The notes below the pieces were generated by a model, which saw only the letters and a list, made by a program, of their open reading frames with translations, was not told the origin of the DNA and ran no database searches. Position numbers and translations under genes: made by a program. DNA of 64,000 nucleotides from Actinomadura atramentaria DSM 43919 (GTDB taxonomy: Bacteria > Actinomycetota > Actinomycetes > Streptosporangiales > Streptosporangiaceae), in the NCBI RefSeq assembly GCF_000381885.1, contig NZ_KB907212.1, positions 124,001 through 188,000 of the forward strand. The letters run 5' to 3'. Shown in pieces: positions 51,253 through 58,248 of the stretch; within the stretch, counting starts at the first letter, position 1, and every line of letters starts with the position of its first letter.

Positions 51253-51519
51253 ATGAGCGAGATGCCGTCCCGTGACCCGGACGTGCTGACCACCGCCGAG
51301 CTGGCCGCCAAACTCGGGCTCTCCCCGCAGACCGTCCGCCGGATGGCGAACTCGGGCCAGCTTCCCGCCCTCAAGACCGGCAAGGACTTCCGCTTCTCCT
51401 GGGAGGCCGTCCGCCAGGTCCTGCGCAGCCCGTACCGCGAGGACGCCCAACCCGACCGCGGCGCGGGCCACCGAGCCCGAACCCGGGCCCGAGCCGCCAC
51501 CGCCCGCCACCCCGACTGA
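51253..51519 (+). CDS. Excisionase/MerR-like helix-turn-helix protein
   Basis: 88 residues from the ATG at 51253 with AGGAG 8 nt upstream. Residues 10-60 form one HTH: VLTTAELAAKLGLSPQTVRRMANSGQLPALKTGKDFRFSWEAV. The tail is Arg/Ala-rich and disordered (GAGHRARTRARAA). Stand-alone HTH_17 proteins include excisionases and BldC-type developmental regulators; no integrase is near, so excision is unlikely. Upstream 51100-51190 is AT-rich with a TAGGTT -10-like box at 51150-51155. Confidence 0.8.
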   Translation: MSEMPSRDPDVLTTAELAAKLGLSPQTVRRMANSGQLPALKTGKDFRFSWEAVRQVLRSPYREDAQPDRGAGHRARTRARAATARHPD

Positions 51520-51546
51520 CCCGGGGGTCCGGTCGCCGGGCTGGTG

Positions 51547-51951
51547 TCACGTGCCAAGCGTGCCGTTCGGTGTGGCGGGGCCGTTCAGCGCGCGGACGAG
51601 CTGGTGCGCCGCCTCGGCGGTGTGCTCGGCGGGGGTGCTGCCGCCGTGCCAGGACAGCCGCCACCGGCCGTCGCGGTAGGCCACGATGACGCGGCGGACG
51701 TCGGCGGCCCGGTCGGCGCGGAACACCAGGAGCACGGGATAGGTGTTGACGTGCGTGATTCCGCTGGTGACGCCCTCGAACATTCCGAGCGCGTCGTGCA
51801 GGCGGGACAGGTACGTGAAGCGCTCGCGGTGGAGGACGGCGGGGTTGAGGACGTCCCTCGCCTGGTCGTCGGGCTTGGAGTAGAAGCCGCCCGGCTTCGC
51901 GGCTTCCGGCTGCTGCGGCGTTTGCTTGGTCTTCCGCTCGTGGGCTCCCAT
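51547..51951 (-). CDS. Hypothetical protein
   Basis: 134 residues. Basic Gln/Lys-rich start (HERKTKQTPQQPEAAKPGG), then a compact alpha/beta part: YLSRLHDALGMFEGVTSGITHVNTYPVLLVFRADRAADVRRVIVAYRDGRWRLSWHGG. No signal peptide, membrane helix or known motif. It is divergent from the XRE regulator gene and separated from it by the candidate GAACT operator, so the two may be co-controlled. Codon use is typical of the genome. Confidence 0.65.
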   Translation of the reverse strand: MGAHERKTKQTPQQPEAAKPGGFYSKPDDQARDVLNPAVLHRERFTYLSRLHDALGMFEGVTSGITHVNTYPVLLVFRADRAADVRRVIVAYRDGRWRLSWHGGSTPAEHTAEAAHQLVRALNGPATPNGTLGT

Positions 51952-52023
51952 GTCGTCACGCTCCTGCGGTCTTCTCGTGAAGGGACCACAAGCGTGGACC
52001 GGGCCGGGTTACCGTGCATAGGC

Positions 52024-52038
52024 GAACTCCCCAAGTTC
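52024..52038. promoter_or_regulatory. Candidate XRE operator
   Basis: GAACT-CCCCA-AGTTC is a perfect 5+5 bp dyad 28 bp before the XRE gene start and just after CATAGG (52017-52022), a -10-like box. Repressors of this class often bind short dyads at their own promoter. Confidence 0.4.
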
Positions 52039-52066
52039 ACCCCCCGATGATCACGGAGCGTGCTCA

Positions 52067-52876
52067 ATGACGAACAGGCGGGAGCTGAACCCCGACCGGG
52101 ACATGCACGACTGGGCTGCGGTCGAGCTGCAGAAACTCCGCAAATCACACGGAATGTCACACAGGGACGTCGCCGCGATCCTGGAGAAGGACCGCACGCT
52201 GATCTCAAAAATTGAAGCGGGTGAATCGAAGCTTCAGGAAGAGGACGCGGACAAGCTCGACCGGGTTTGGGATACCGGAGGCCGACTTGGGCGGATCATC
52301 CGGTGGGCGAAATCTCGGCACTCGTCTGAATGGCGGGACGGCCGGGCCAGGAGTGAATCCCGCGCCGACCAGATCCGCGTGTGGGCGCTCGGCTGGATAC
52401 CCGTCCTCGCCCAGACGGAGGACTACATCCGCGCGCGGCTCGCCGACGGTGGACGGGACGACGCGGACTCGACGGTGCGGGAGACCCTCGCCCGCCAGAA
52501 GGTGCTCGACCGCAAGCCCCGGCCGCTCGTCTGGCTTCTCATCGACCAGAACGCGCTGGAGCACCCGGTCGGCGGGGCGGAGGTCATGCGCGGACAGCTC
52601 GCCCGGCTCCTGGAGTTGGCGCAGTCCGCCTCGTGGGCCGTGCGCATCGTCGGTCACGGCTCCGGAGGTCACGTCGGCCGGGACGGTTCATTCGAGCTGT
52701 ACCGAGTCGGCGGCGCGGACGTGGCCTACACTGAGGCACTCGGACCCGGCCGTCTGGTGACGGATGCCTCTGAGGTAGTCGAGTACGACATATGCTTCCG
52801 CCAGATCGGCGACGTCGCCGAAAGTAAGGGCGCGTCCATCGCACTCATCAAGAAGATCATGGAGGGGTACGGATGA
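52067..52876 (+). CDS. XRE-family regulator with DUF5753 domain (WhiJ-like)
   Basis: 269 residues. N-terminal HTH: LQKLRKSHGMSHRDVAAILEKDRTLISKIEAGESKLQEEDADKLDRVW. The C-terminal DUF5753 domain begins near residue 105 with VWALGWIPVLAQTEDYIRARLADG and contains RQKVLDRKPRPLVWLLIDQNALEHPVGG and SFELYRVGGADVAYTEA. In actinomycetes such regulators (WhiJ-like) pair with a small DUF397 protein; several pairs affect development, and toxin-antitoxin-like behaviour has been proposed. The GC content of this gene is lower than its neighbours. It overlaps the first DUF397 gene by ATGA. Confidence 0.92.
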   Translation: MTNRRELNPDRDMHDWAAVELQKLRKSHGMSHRDVAAILEKDRTLISKIEAGESKLQEEDADKLDRVWDTGGRLGRIIRWAKSRHSSEWRDGRARSESRADQIRVWALGWIPVLAQTEDYIRARLADGGRDDADSTVRETLARQKVLDRKPRPLVWLLIDQNALEHPVGGAEVMRGQLARLLELAQSASWAVRIVGHGSGGHVGRDGSFELYRVGGADVAYTEALGPGRLVTDASEVVEYDICFRQIGDVAESKGASIALIKKIMEGYG

Positions 52877-53079
52877 TCGAATGGCGTAAGTCCAGCCGCA
52901 GCAAAGGCAGCGTGAACGGCAACTGTGTTGAACTCGCCGCTCTCGCGACCGCTGTCGGCGTTCGTGACTCGAAGAACCCCGAGCTCGGCCATTTCGCGCT
53001 GCGCCGTTCGCAGTTCGGAACGCTTCTGCAGCAGGTCAAGAGCGGCGAGCTGGACGGCACCTGGAGCAACTTCGCCTGA
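52873..53079 (+). CDS. DUF397 protein, copy 1
   Basis: 68 residues, ATGA overlap with the XRE gene. Typical DUF397: WRKSSRSKGSVNGNCVELA, VGVRDSKNPELGHFALRRSQFGTLLQQVKSGELDG. Small cytosolic partner of the XRE-DUF5753 regulator. Copies 1 and 2 share long stretches (VNG-CVELAAL, TAVGVRDSKNP), so they arose by tandem duplication. Confidence 0.93.
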   Translation: MIEWRKSSRSKGSVNGNCVELAALATAVGVRDSKNPELGHFALRRSQFGTLLQQVKSGELDGTWSNFA

Positions 53080-53102
53080 CGTAGAGGATCGAAGGAGTAC
53101 CG

Positions 53103-53309
53103 ATGATCAAGTGGCGTAAGTCCAGCCGCAGCGAGGGCAGCGTAAACGGTAGCTGCGTTGAACTCGCCGCGCTCGTGACTGCGGTGGGCGTTCGCGACTC
53201 GAAGAACCCCCAGCTCGGTCACTTCACGCTGCGCCGTTCGCAATTCGGGAGGCTCCTGCGGCACGTCAAGAGCGGCGAACTGGACGGTACCTGGAGCGGG
53301 ACGGTTTGA
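53103..53309 (+). CDS. DUF397 protein, copy 2
   Basis: 68 residues with its own GAAGGAG site. About 80 percent identical by eye to copy 1 (WRKSSRSEGSVNGSCVELAALVTAVGVRDSKNPQLGHF). Differences cluster near residues 45-56 (RLLRHV instead of TLLQQV), a candidate specificity patch. The 23-nt gap to copy 1 has no terminator, so all three copies are probably in the XRE transcript. Confidence 0.92.
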   Translation: MIKWRKSSRSEGSVNGSCVELAALVTAVGVRDSKNPQLGHFTLRRSQFGRLLRHVKSGELDGTWSGTV

Positions 53310-53372
53310 TCGACTGCCTGAAAACCACCTCTGGCAACACAGGCTGGTTCGGCAGGTGATGGAGGGTCTTGC

Positions 53373-53585
53373 ATGACTCCCGTATGGCGCAAGTCGAGTT
53401 TCAGCGGGACTGGCGGAAGCCAGAGCGACTGCGTTGAGCTTGCGTGCGTGCTGCGCAACATTGCCGTTCGCGACTCGAAGAACCCCCAGCTCGGTCACTT
53501 CGCGCTGCGTCGTTCGCAGTTCGGGGCGCTTCTGCGGCACGCCAAGAGCGGTGAGCTGGACGGCACCTGGAGCAAGACCGTTTGA
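53373..53585 (+). CDS. DUF397 protein, copy 3
   Basis: 70 residues, GGAGGG before the ATG. The N-terminal half is diverged (VWRKSSFSGTGGSQSDCVELACVLRNIAVRDSKNP), while the C-terminal half nearly equals copy 2 (QLGHFALRRSQFGALLRHAKSGELDGTWS). This mosaic pattern suggests recombination between copies. The array ends at a rho-independent terminator 34 nt later. Confidence 0.92.
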   Translation: MTPVWRKSSFSGTGGSQSDCVELACVLRNIAVRDSKNPQLGHFALRRSQFGALLRHAKSGELDGTWSKTV

Positions 53586-53619
53586 CCGACTGCTCAAGAA
53601 CACTTCTGGGCAAGCCTTC

Positions 53620-53650
53620 ACGGGACCGGTGGACGACTCACCGGTCCCGT
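53620..53650 (+). terminator. Terminator of the XRE-DUF397 operon
   Basis: A perfect 12-bp stem (53620-53631 with 53639-53650) and 7-nt loop, followed by TTCGTTTT. It also lies just past the end of the convergent arsI gene. Confidence 0.85.
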
Positions 53651-53672
53651 TTCGTTTTGGGCGCTCGGCGGG

Positions 53673-54116
53673 TCAGCAGCAGGCGGACTGGGGCTGTGCG
53701 CCCTCGGCGTTTCCGCAGCACGCCGAGTCCTCGGCGGGGGTGAGGGTTTCCGCGTCGGCCTTCACCACGTAGACCTCCCACGGTTCGCCGCCGGGACCGT
53801 GGACCCAGGCCTTGTCCTGGACCGCGTAGCAGCAGGTCGTGTCGGTCTCCTCGCGCGTTGCGAGGCCCGCGTCGGACAGGCGGCGGGTGGCGGCCTCGAC
53901 GGCGGCCGAGTCGGTGACCTCGACGCCCAGGTGGTCCAGGCGCGTCGGCTCGTCGCCGTCGCCCTCGATGAGGACCAGCTTCAGCGGCGGTTCGGCGACG
54001 GCGAAGTTGGCGTAGCCGGGGCGGCGCTTGGCGGGCTCGACGCCGAACAGCCGCGTGTAGAACGCGACCGAGCCCTCCAGGTCGGAGACGCGCAGGGCGA
54101 GCTGGACACGGGACAC
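53673..54116 (-). CDS. arsI: ArsI/CadI-family VOC protein (C-As lyase-like)
   Basis: 147 residues from the GTG at 54116, preceded by AGGAGG. Two VOC modules: SRVQLALRVSDLEGSVAFYTRLF and LDHLGVEV, with the metal ligands expected for ArsI (Gln5, His62, Glu114) and the substrate-binding vicinal pair Cys95-Cys96 in TTCCYAVQDKAW. Extra Cys pairs occur at the tail (SACCG and the C-terminal SACC). ArsI lyases split methyl- and aryl-arsenicals to inorganic As(III), and CadI is a metal-induced homologue. It is divergent from the arsR-acr3-arsC operon, with a matching operator on each side. Confidence 0.9.
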   Translation of the reverse strand: MSRVQLALRVSDLEGSVAFYTRLFGVEPAKRRPGYANFAVAEPPLKLVLIEGDGDEPTRLDHLGVEVTDSAAVEAATRRLSDAGLATREETDTTCCYAVQDKAWVHGPGGEPWEVYVVKADAETLTPAEDSACCGNAEGAQPQSACC

Positions 54117-54129
54117 CGGAACCTCCTGA

Positions 54130-54190
54130 TTTGACGTCCATCGAATCAACGTGCCGCCGAGTTTGCGCTTCTGGATAGATGGATGTCAAA
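54130..54190. promoter_or_regulatory. Paired ArsR operators in the divergent ars promoter
   Basis: TTTGACGTCCATC (54130-54142) and, inverted, GATGGATGTCAAA (54178-54190) match at 12 of 13 positions. One copy lies directly before arsI and the other directly before arsR, so a single regulator can control both transcripts. Confidence 0.65.
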
Positions 54191-54198
54191 TTAGAGGC

Positions 54199-54552
54199 AT
54201 GTCGAAGCAACCGCCGCCCGCCGACTGCTGCGTGGCTCCGCTGGCGTGCGCCCCGCTCACCGAGGACGAGGCCGCCGAACTCGCGCCCCTGCTCAAGGCG
54301 GTGGCCGACCCCGTCCGGCTGCGGCTGCTGTCCCTGATCGCCTGCCACGACGGCGGCGAGGCGTGCGTGTGCGACCTGACCGCCGCGTTCGACCTGACCG
54401 CGCCGACCATCAGCCACCACCTGAAGACCCTGCGCCGCGCCGGGCTGATCGACTCCGAACGGCGCGGCACATGGGTCTACTACCGGCTCAACCCGGGCGT
54501 ACTGGAGCGCCTGTCGGCCGTCCTCGCCCCACGCGCCGCGACCACGCGATGA
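54199..54552 (+). CDS. arsR: ArsR-family metalloregulator
   Basis: 117 residues from the ATG at 54199 with AGAGG upstream. Winged helix: LLKAVADPVRLRLLSLIACHDGGEACVCDLTAAFDLTAPTISHHLKTLRRAGLI and the wing WVYYRLNPG. Possible As(III) thiolates: Cys56 and Cys58 in EACVCDL at the recognition-domain helix, plus Cys10, Cys11 and Cys17 in the N-terminal arm (ADCCVAPLACAP). The extra cysteines in the arm match actinobacterial ArsR types that bind across the dimer. It overlaps acr3 (ATGA). Confidence 0.93.
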   Translation: MSKQPPPADCCVAPLACAPLTEDEAAELAPLLKAVADPVRLRLLSLIACHDGGEACVCDLTAAFDLTAPTISHHLKTLRRAGLIDSERRGTWVYYRLNPGVLERLSAVLAPRAATTR

Positions 54553-55772
54553 CGTCCCCCGGCCAGGCCAACGGCCCGGGCTCCGACTCGGCCACCGACC
54601 CGGGCGCTGGTGCCGTCACGGGCACGGGCTCGCGCGCCGACTCGGCCACCGGCTCGGACGCTCGTGCCGTCACGGGCACCGACGCCGCCACGGCCACCGG
54701 CGTCGGCCCGACCACCGGCCGAGCCGTGGGCGACCGCGCGCCCCGCAGGCTGTCCCGGGTCGATCGGCTGCTGCCTCTGTGGATCGGCGCGGCGATGGCG
54801 GCCGGGTTGGCGGCGGGCCGCGCGGTCCCCGGCCTCGACCGCGCGCTGGACGCCGTCCGCGTCGGCGGGATCTCGCTGCCGATCGCCGTCGGCCTGCTCG
54901 TGATGATGTACCCGGTCCTCGCGAAGGTCCGCTACGACCGCGTGGGCGCCGTCGCCCGCGACCGGCGGCTGCTCGTCCCGTCGCTCCTGCTGAACTGGGT
55001 CGTCGGCCCCGCCGTGATGTTCGCGCTGGCCTGGCTGCTGCTGCCGGACCTCCCCGAGTACCGGACGGGCCTGATCATCGTCGGCCTCGCGCGCTGCATC
55101 GCGATGGTCGTCATCTGGAACGACCTCGCGTGCGGCGACCGCGAGGCCGCCGCCGTGCTGGTCGCCGTCAACTCGGTGTTCCAGGTCGTCGCGTTCGGGC
55201 TGCTGGGCTGGTTCTACCTGACCGCGCTGCCGGGAATGCTCGGCCTGGAGCAGGTCCGGCTCGACGCGTCCGCGTGGGACATCGCGCGCAGCGTGCTGGT
55301 CTTCCTAGGCGTGCCGCTGGCCGCCGGGTACGCGACCCGCCGCGCGGCCGAACGCGCGCGCGGCCGGGACTGGTACGAGCGGCGGTTCCTGCCGCGCGTC
55401 GGCCCGGCGGCGCTGTACGGGCTGCTGTTCACGATCGTCGTCCTGTTCGCGCTGCAGGGCGACGCGGTGACGTCCCACCCCGGCGACGTGGCACGGATCG
55501 CGCTCCCGCTGCTGCTCTACTTCGCCCTGATGTGGGCCGGTTCGTTCGCGCTCGGCCGGGCCGTGGGCCTGCCCTACGACCGGACGGCCACGCTCGCCTT
55601 CACCGCCGCCGGGAACAACTTCGAGCTGGCCATCGCGGTGGCCGTCGCGACGTTCGGCGTCACGTCCGGCCAGGCCCTCGCGGGCGTGGTCGGGCCGCTC
55701 ATCGAGGTCCCGGTGCTGGTCGGCCTCGTCCACGTCTCGCTGGCGCTGCGCCGCCGGGAAGGCTCAACATGA
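54549..55772 (+). CDS. acr3: ACR3-type arsenite efflux permease
   Basis: 407 residues. Ten hydrophobic helices follow an unusual 65-residue hydrophilic N-terminal tail of Thr/Gly/Asp/Ala repeats (DSATGSDARAVTGT-like pieces), absent from typical Acr3 proteins. Family motifs: GLLVMMYPVLAKV, LARCIAMVVIWNDLACGD with the essential membrane cysteine, and FTAAGNNFELAIAVAVATFG. It exports As(OH)3 using the proton gradient. ATGA overlaps at both ends. Confidence 0.94.
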   Translation: MTSPGQANGPGSDSATDPGAGAVTGTGSRADSATGSDARAVTGTDAATATGVGPTTGRAVGDRAPRRLSRVDRLLPLWIGAAMAAGLAAGRAVPGLDRALDAVRVGGISLPIAVGLLVMMYPVLAKVRYDRVGAVARDRRLLVPSLLLNWVVGPAVMFALAWLLLPDLPEYRTGLIIVGLARCIAMVVIWNDLACGDREAAAVLVAVNSVFQVVAFGLLGWFYLTALPGMLGLEQVRLDASAWDIARSVLVFLGVPLAAGYATRRAAERARGRDWYERRFLPRVGPAALYGLLFTIVVLFALQGDAVTSHPGDVARIALPLLLYFALMWAGSFALGRAVGLPYDRTATLAFTAAGNNFELAIAVAVATFGVTSGQALAGVVGPLIEVPVLVGLVHVSLALRRREGST

Positions 55773-56167
55773 CCGACATTCCCGAAGTGCTGTTCGTCTG
55801 CGTCCACAATGCGGGAAGGTCGCAGATGGCCGCCGCGCTGCTGGAGCACCACGCCGCCGGGCGCGTCCGCGTCCGCTCCGCGGGCTCCGCGCCCGCCGAC
55901 GCGGTGAACCCGGCCGTCGTCGCGGTACTCGCGGAGATCGGGCTGAACGCCGAGTTCCCCAAACCGCTCACCGGCGACGCCGTCCGGGCCGCCGACGTCG
56001 TCATCACGATGGGCTGCGGCGACGCCTGTCCCGTCCTCCCCGGCAAGCGCTACGAGGACTGGCGGCTCCCCGATCCCGCCGGGCTGTCCGCGGCGGAGGT
56101 CCGGCCGATCCGCGACGCCATCGACGCGCGCGTCCGGGCACTGCTCGCGGACCTGCTCCCCGACTGA
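55769..56167 (+). CDS. arsC: Arsenate reductase, low-molecular-weight phosphatase type
   Basis: 132 residues. P-loop CVHNAGRS (Cys11, Arg17), MGCGDACP with Cys83 and Cys87, and DWRLPDP. This is the LMW-PTPase arsenate reductase family, which in actinobacteria uses mycothiol/mycoredoxin or thioredoxin. It makes As(III) for Acr3. Last gene of the operon; no clear terminator follows. Confidence 0.94.
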   Translation: MTDIPEVLFVCVHNAGRSQMAAALLEHHAAGRVRVRSAGSAPADAVNPAVVAVLAEIGLNAEFPKPLTGDAVRAADVVITMGCGDACPVLPGKRYEDWRLPDPAGLSAAEVRPIRDAIDARVRALLADLLPD

Positions 56168-56288
56168 CCTGGCGAATCGGGCGCGGACGCCCCGAAAGCA
56201 CGCGAAGTTCGGGTGGGTTTTGTCACTGCTCGTCCCGCCTCGCGATGGTTATGCTCCCCGTGATCAACAACGACGGGGAGGACCGCCG

Positions 56289-56321
56289 ATGCACGCGGAG
56301 CCCGGGCGGCCCGCCCGATGA
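56289..56321 (+). CDS. 10-codon leader ORF coupled to the WXG100 gene
   Basis: MHAEPGRPAR, with the best Shine-Dalgarno site in the region (GGGGAGG at 56274-56280, 8 nt before the ATG) and a TGA that overlaps the WXG100 start (ATGA at 56318). The WXG100 gene itself has no good ribosome site, so translation probably enters through this mini-ORF. TATGCT at 56250-56255 may be the -10 box. Confidence 0.45.
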   Translation: MHAEPGRPAR

Positions 56322-56644
56322 CGGTCAACGGCTTCGAGGTCGACCCGTCCCGCCTGCGCGCGTCCGCGAGCGAGCTGCGCGCCGTCGCGGACCGTCTCCA
56401 GCAGGCGCTGAGCGATTTCGAGGCGACGGTGGACGGCTTCGGCCAGCCCTGGGGCGCCGACGACATCGGCTCCATCATCGGCATGGCCCACGACGAGGCG
56501 TTCGACACGGCGCTGGACTGCTTCACCACGAACGCCGACGACCTGGCCGAGTACGCCGAGGCGCTCACGCAGATGGCCGACAACTACGTCGAGATGGAAC
56601 AGTCCAACGAGCTGTACGTGAACCGGATCGGCGAGGTCCTGTAA
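56318..56644 (+). CDS. WXG100/ESX-like type VII secretion protein
   Basis: 108 residues, all helical: two amphipathic helices (VDPSRLRASASELRAVADRLQQALSDFEATV and FDTALDCFTTNADDLAEYAEALTQMADNYVEM) joined by a turn with Trp45-Gly46 (PWGADD). Helical hairpins of this kind dimerise and carry the signal for type VII secretion. The one-base overlap with the next gene (TAATG) indicates coexpression. It is the probable targeting partner of the toxin-like module downstream. Confidence 0.87.
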   Translation: MTVNGFEVDPSRLRASASELRAVADRLQQALSDFEATVDGFGQPWGADDIGSIIGMAHDEAFDTALDCFTTNADDLAEYAEALTQMADNYVEMEQSNELYVNRIGEVL

Positions 56645-57138
56645 TGGGCCTCCAACTTCCCGGCGAGCTGATCAGCCTGCTCGGCATGCTCGGCTACAAC
56701 TGGCCCGAGGCAGACGAGACGAAGCTGTTCCAACTCGGCGGCACGTGGATGGACATGGCGTCCACCCTGCACGCGACCGTCTCCGACGCGGACGCCGTCG
56801 CACAGCGGATCTGGTCGGAGAACAAGGGCGACGACTTCGACGCGTTCCGCACGGCGTGGTCCGGCGACGAGGCGCCGACGCGCAACCTCGGCGACGCCGC
56901 CAACGGCTGCCTGATGGTCGGCGCGGGCCTGATGGTGTGCGCGGGCGTCGTCCTCGCGCTCAAGATCAACGTCATCGTCCAGCTCACGATGCTCGCCATC
57001 GAGATCGCGCAGGCCATCGCGACGGCCGCGCCGACGTTCGGCGCGTCCCTCGCGGAGATCCCGATCTTCAAGGAGATCACCGGCGCGATCGTGGACGAGC
57101 TGATCAACCAGGCGATCGGGGCGCTGCTCGATGGATGA
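56644..57138 (+). CDS. CpnT-N/WXG100-like domain protein (toxin N-terminal domain as a separate gene)
   Basis: 164 residues, TAATG overlap. The start LPGELISLLGMLGYNWPEADETKLFQLGGTWMDMASTLH matches the N-terminal WXG100-like domain of large actinobacterial polymorphic toxins (CpnT-type). AWSGDEAPTRNLGDAANGCLMVGAGLMVCAGVVLALKIN follows with a central hydrophobic helix. In most genomes this domain is fused to a long linker and a C-terminal toxin. Here it stops after 164 residues and the next gene overlaps by 8 nt, so the toxin is in trans. Confidence 0.85.
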   Translation: MGLQLPGELISLLGMLGYNWPEADETKLFQLGGTWMDMASTLHATVSDADAVAQRIWSENKGDDFDAFRTAWSGDEAPTRNLGDAANGCLMVGAGLMVCAGVVLALKINVIVQLTMLAIEIAQAIATAAPTFGASLAEIPIFKEITGAIVDELINQAIGALLDG

Positions 57139-57727
57139 CCTCGCGGGACGGGCCGGACGGGCGGGCCGCGCGGCCGTCGCGCTGCTGCTCGCCGCGCTGC
57201 TGCTCGTGCCCGGCCCGGTCGGCGTCCTGGACGCGGGGCGCGCGCCGGTCGCGGCGGGACGGCGGCACCGCGGCGGGCACCGGGGCGGCCGGCGCGGCGG
57301 CCACAAGGGCGGCGGGCGCGGCCCGATCGCGCGCCCGCTGCGGATGGGCCTGTTCAAGCCCGGCAAGGGCGGCAAGGGCGCGGCCCCGCGCCCGCCCGCG
57401 CCGAAGGGCAAGCGCGGCGCGCCGCACGAGCACCCGACCGGCATCAACGGCCAGAAGCAGAAGGGCCACGTCCGGGGGACGCCGCAGTACGAGAACCGCA
57501 AGAAGGCGGGCAAACCGACCTCGACGTGGGCGGGCGACGAGTCGTTCGCGAACCACCACACCTACGACGCGTGGTACCAGGGGACGCCCGACCCGAAGCG
57601 CCCCCGCGTCCGCACGCACGACTACGGGCCCGACCACGTCACCGGCTACAGCCCGCAGGGCCAGCCGCAGCACAAGGTCCGGGTCCACATGGACGACGAC
57701 GGTACGATCCACGGACATCCGAAGTGA
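57131..57727 (+). CDS. Probable secreted polymorphic-toxin C-terminal protein
   Basis: 198 residues, overlapping the previous gene by 8 nt. Signal-like hydrophobic segment at about 14-31 (AAVALLLAALLLVPGPV), then a Gly/Arg/Lys/His-rich linker (44-95). The compact C-terminal domain reads GHVRGTPQYENRKKAGKPTSTWAG, FANHHTYDAWYQG, THDYGPDHVTGY and VRVHMDDDGTIHGHPK. The last motif, D-x-x-G-x-I-H-G-H-P, and the K-P-T/S-S-T-W/F stretch resemble C-terminal toxin domains of polymorphic toxins (type 24-like, tentative). The catalytic activity is unknown; conserved histidines suggest a nuclease-like or hydrolytic domain. The next gene is the likely immunity gene. Confidence 0.72.
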   Translation: MDDLAGRAGRAGRAAVALLLAALLLVPGPVGVLDAGRAPVAAGRRHRGGHRGGRRGGHKGGGRGPIARPLRMGLFKPGKGGKGAAPRPPAPKGKRGAPHEHPTGINGQKQKGHVRGTPQYENRKKAGKPTSTWAGDESFANHHTYDAWYQGTPDPKRPRVRTHDYGPDHVTGYSPQGQPQHKVRVHMDDDGTIHGHPK

Positions 57728-58248
57728 CGCCGGAAGGGGCGGGGCGCGCAGTGGACGACATCGCGCGGCGCATCGAGAGCGCCTACGGCTCGCTCGCCGA
57801 ACCCCGGTTCGACTCCGTCGCGGCGGCGCTGGACGCCCGGCCGTACGACGCGCTGATGGCGGAGGTCGCGCGCGTCTTCGTCGTCGAGGAGGACACGGAC
57901 CCCGACGACGACCACGGTTTCGTCTACGGCCTCGACCGGGCGGGGCTGCGCTGGGTCCTGATGCTGTCCGTCGTCGGCCCGTACGCGGCATTCGCCCGGC
58001 TCAGCGACGCCTGGGACGACGTCCTGACGCCCGCGTCCCCCGACTTGCGCGACGAGGAACGCTGGCTGCTCGACGTCCTGTCCCGCGCGGGCCTGCGCGC
58101 GCTGACCCGCGCCGAGCTGGAGGACCCGATCGACCTGCGCCTCTTCAGCGTCGGACCGGGCGAGGTCCGCGTCTTCCACGCCCTGTTCACCGACTCCCCG
58201 GGCCTCCCCTGGGACCGCGAGACCCTGCGCCGCCTCGGCATCCTCTAG
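57724..58248 (+). CDS. Candidate immunity protein
   Basis: 174 residues from a GTG that overlaps the toxin stop (GTGA at 57724); a second GTG at 57751 has a better ribosome site and would give 165 residues. Acidic, cytosolic and helical (DDIARRIESAYGSLAEPRFDSVAAALDARPYDALMAEVARVF, DPDDDHGFVYGLDRAGLRWVLML). No known family. Its acidic character opposite a very basic toxin-like protein, and its place as the last gene, are typical of immunity proteins. Its stop overlaps the stop of the convergent DUF6510 gene (CTAG). Confidence 0.65.
   Translation: MTPEGAGRAVDDIARRIESAYGSLAEPRFDSVAAALDARPYDALMAEVARVFVVEEDTDPDDDHGFVYGLDRAGLRWVLMLSVVGPYAAFARLSDAWDDVLTPASPDLRDEERWLLDVLSRAGLRALTRAELEDPIDLRLFSVGPGEVRVFHALFTDSPGLPWDRETLRRLGIL

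Noticed and set aside
51253..51519. Excisionase of an integrated element
   Set aside because: No integrase, attachment-site duplication or phage genes nearby; the two tRNA genes in the window are 9-10 kb away with no repeats of their 3' ends seen.
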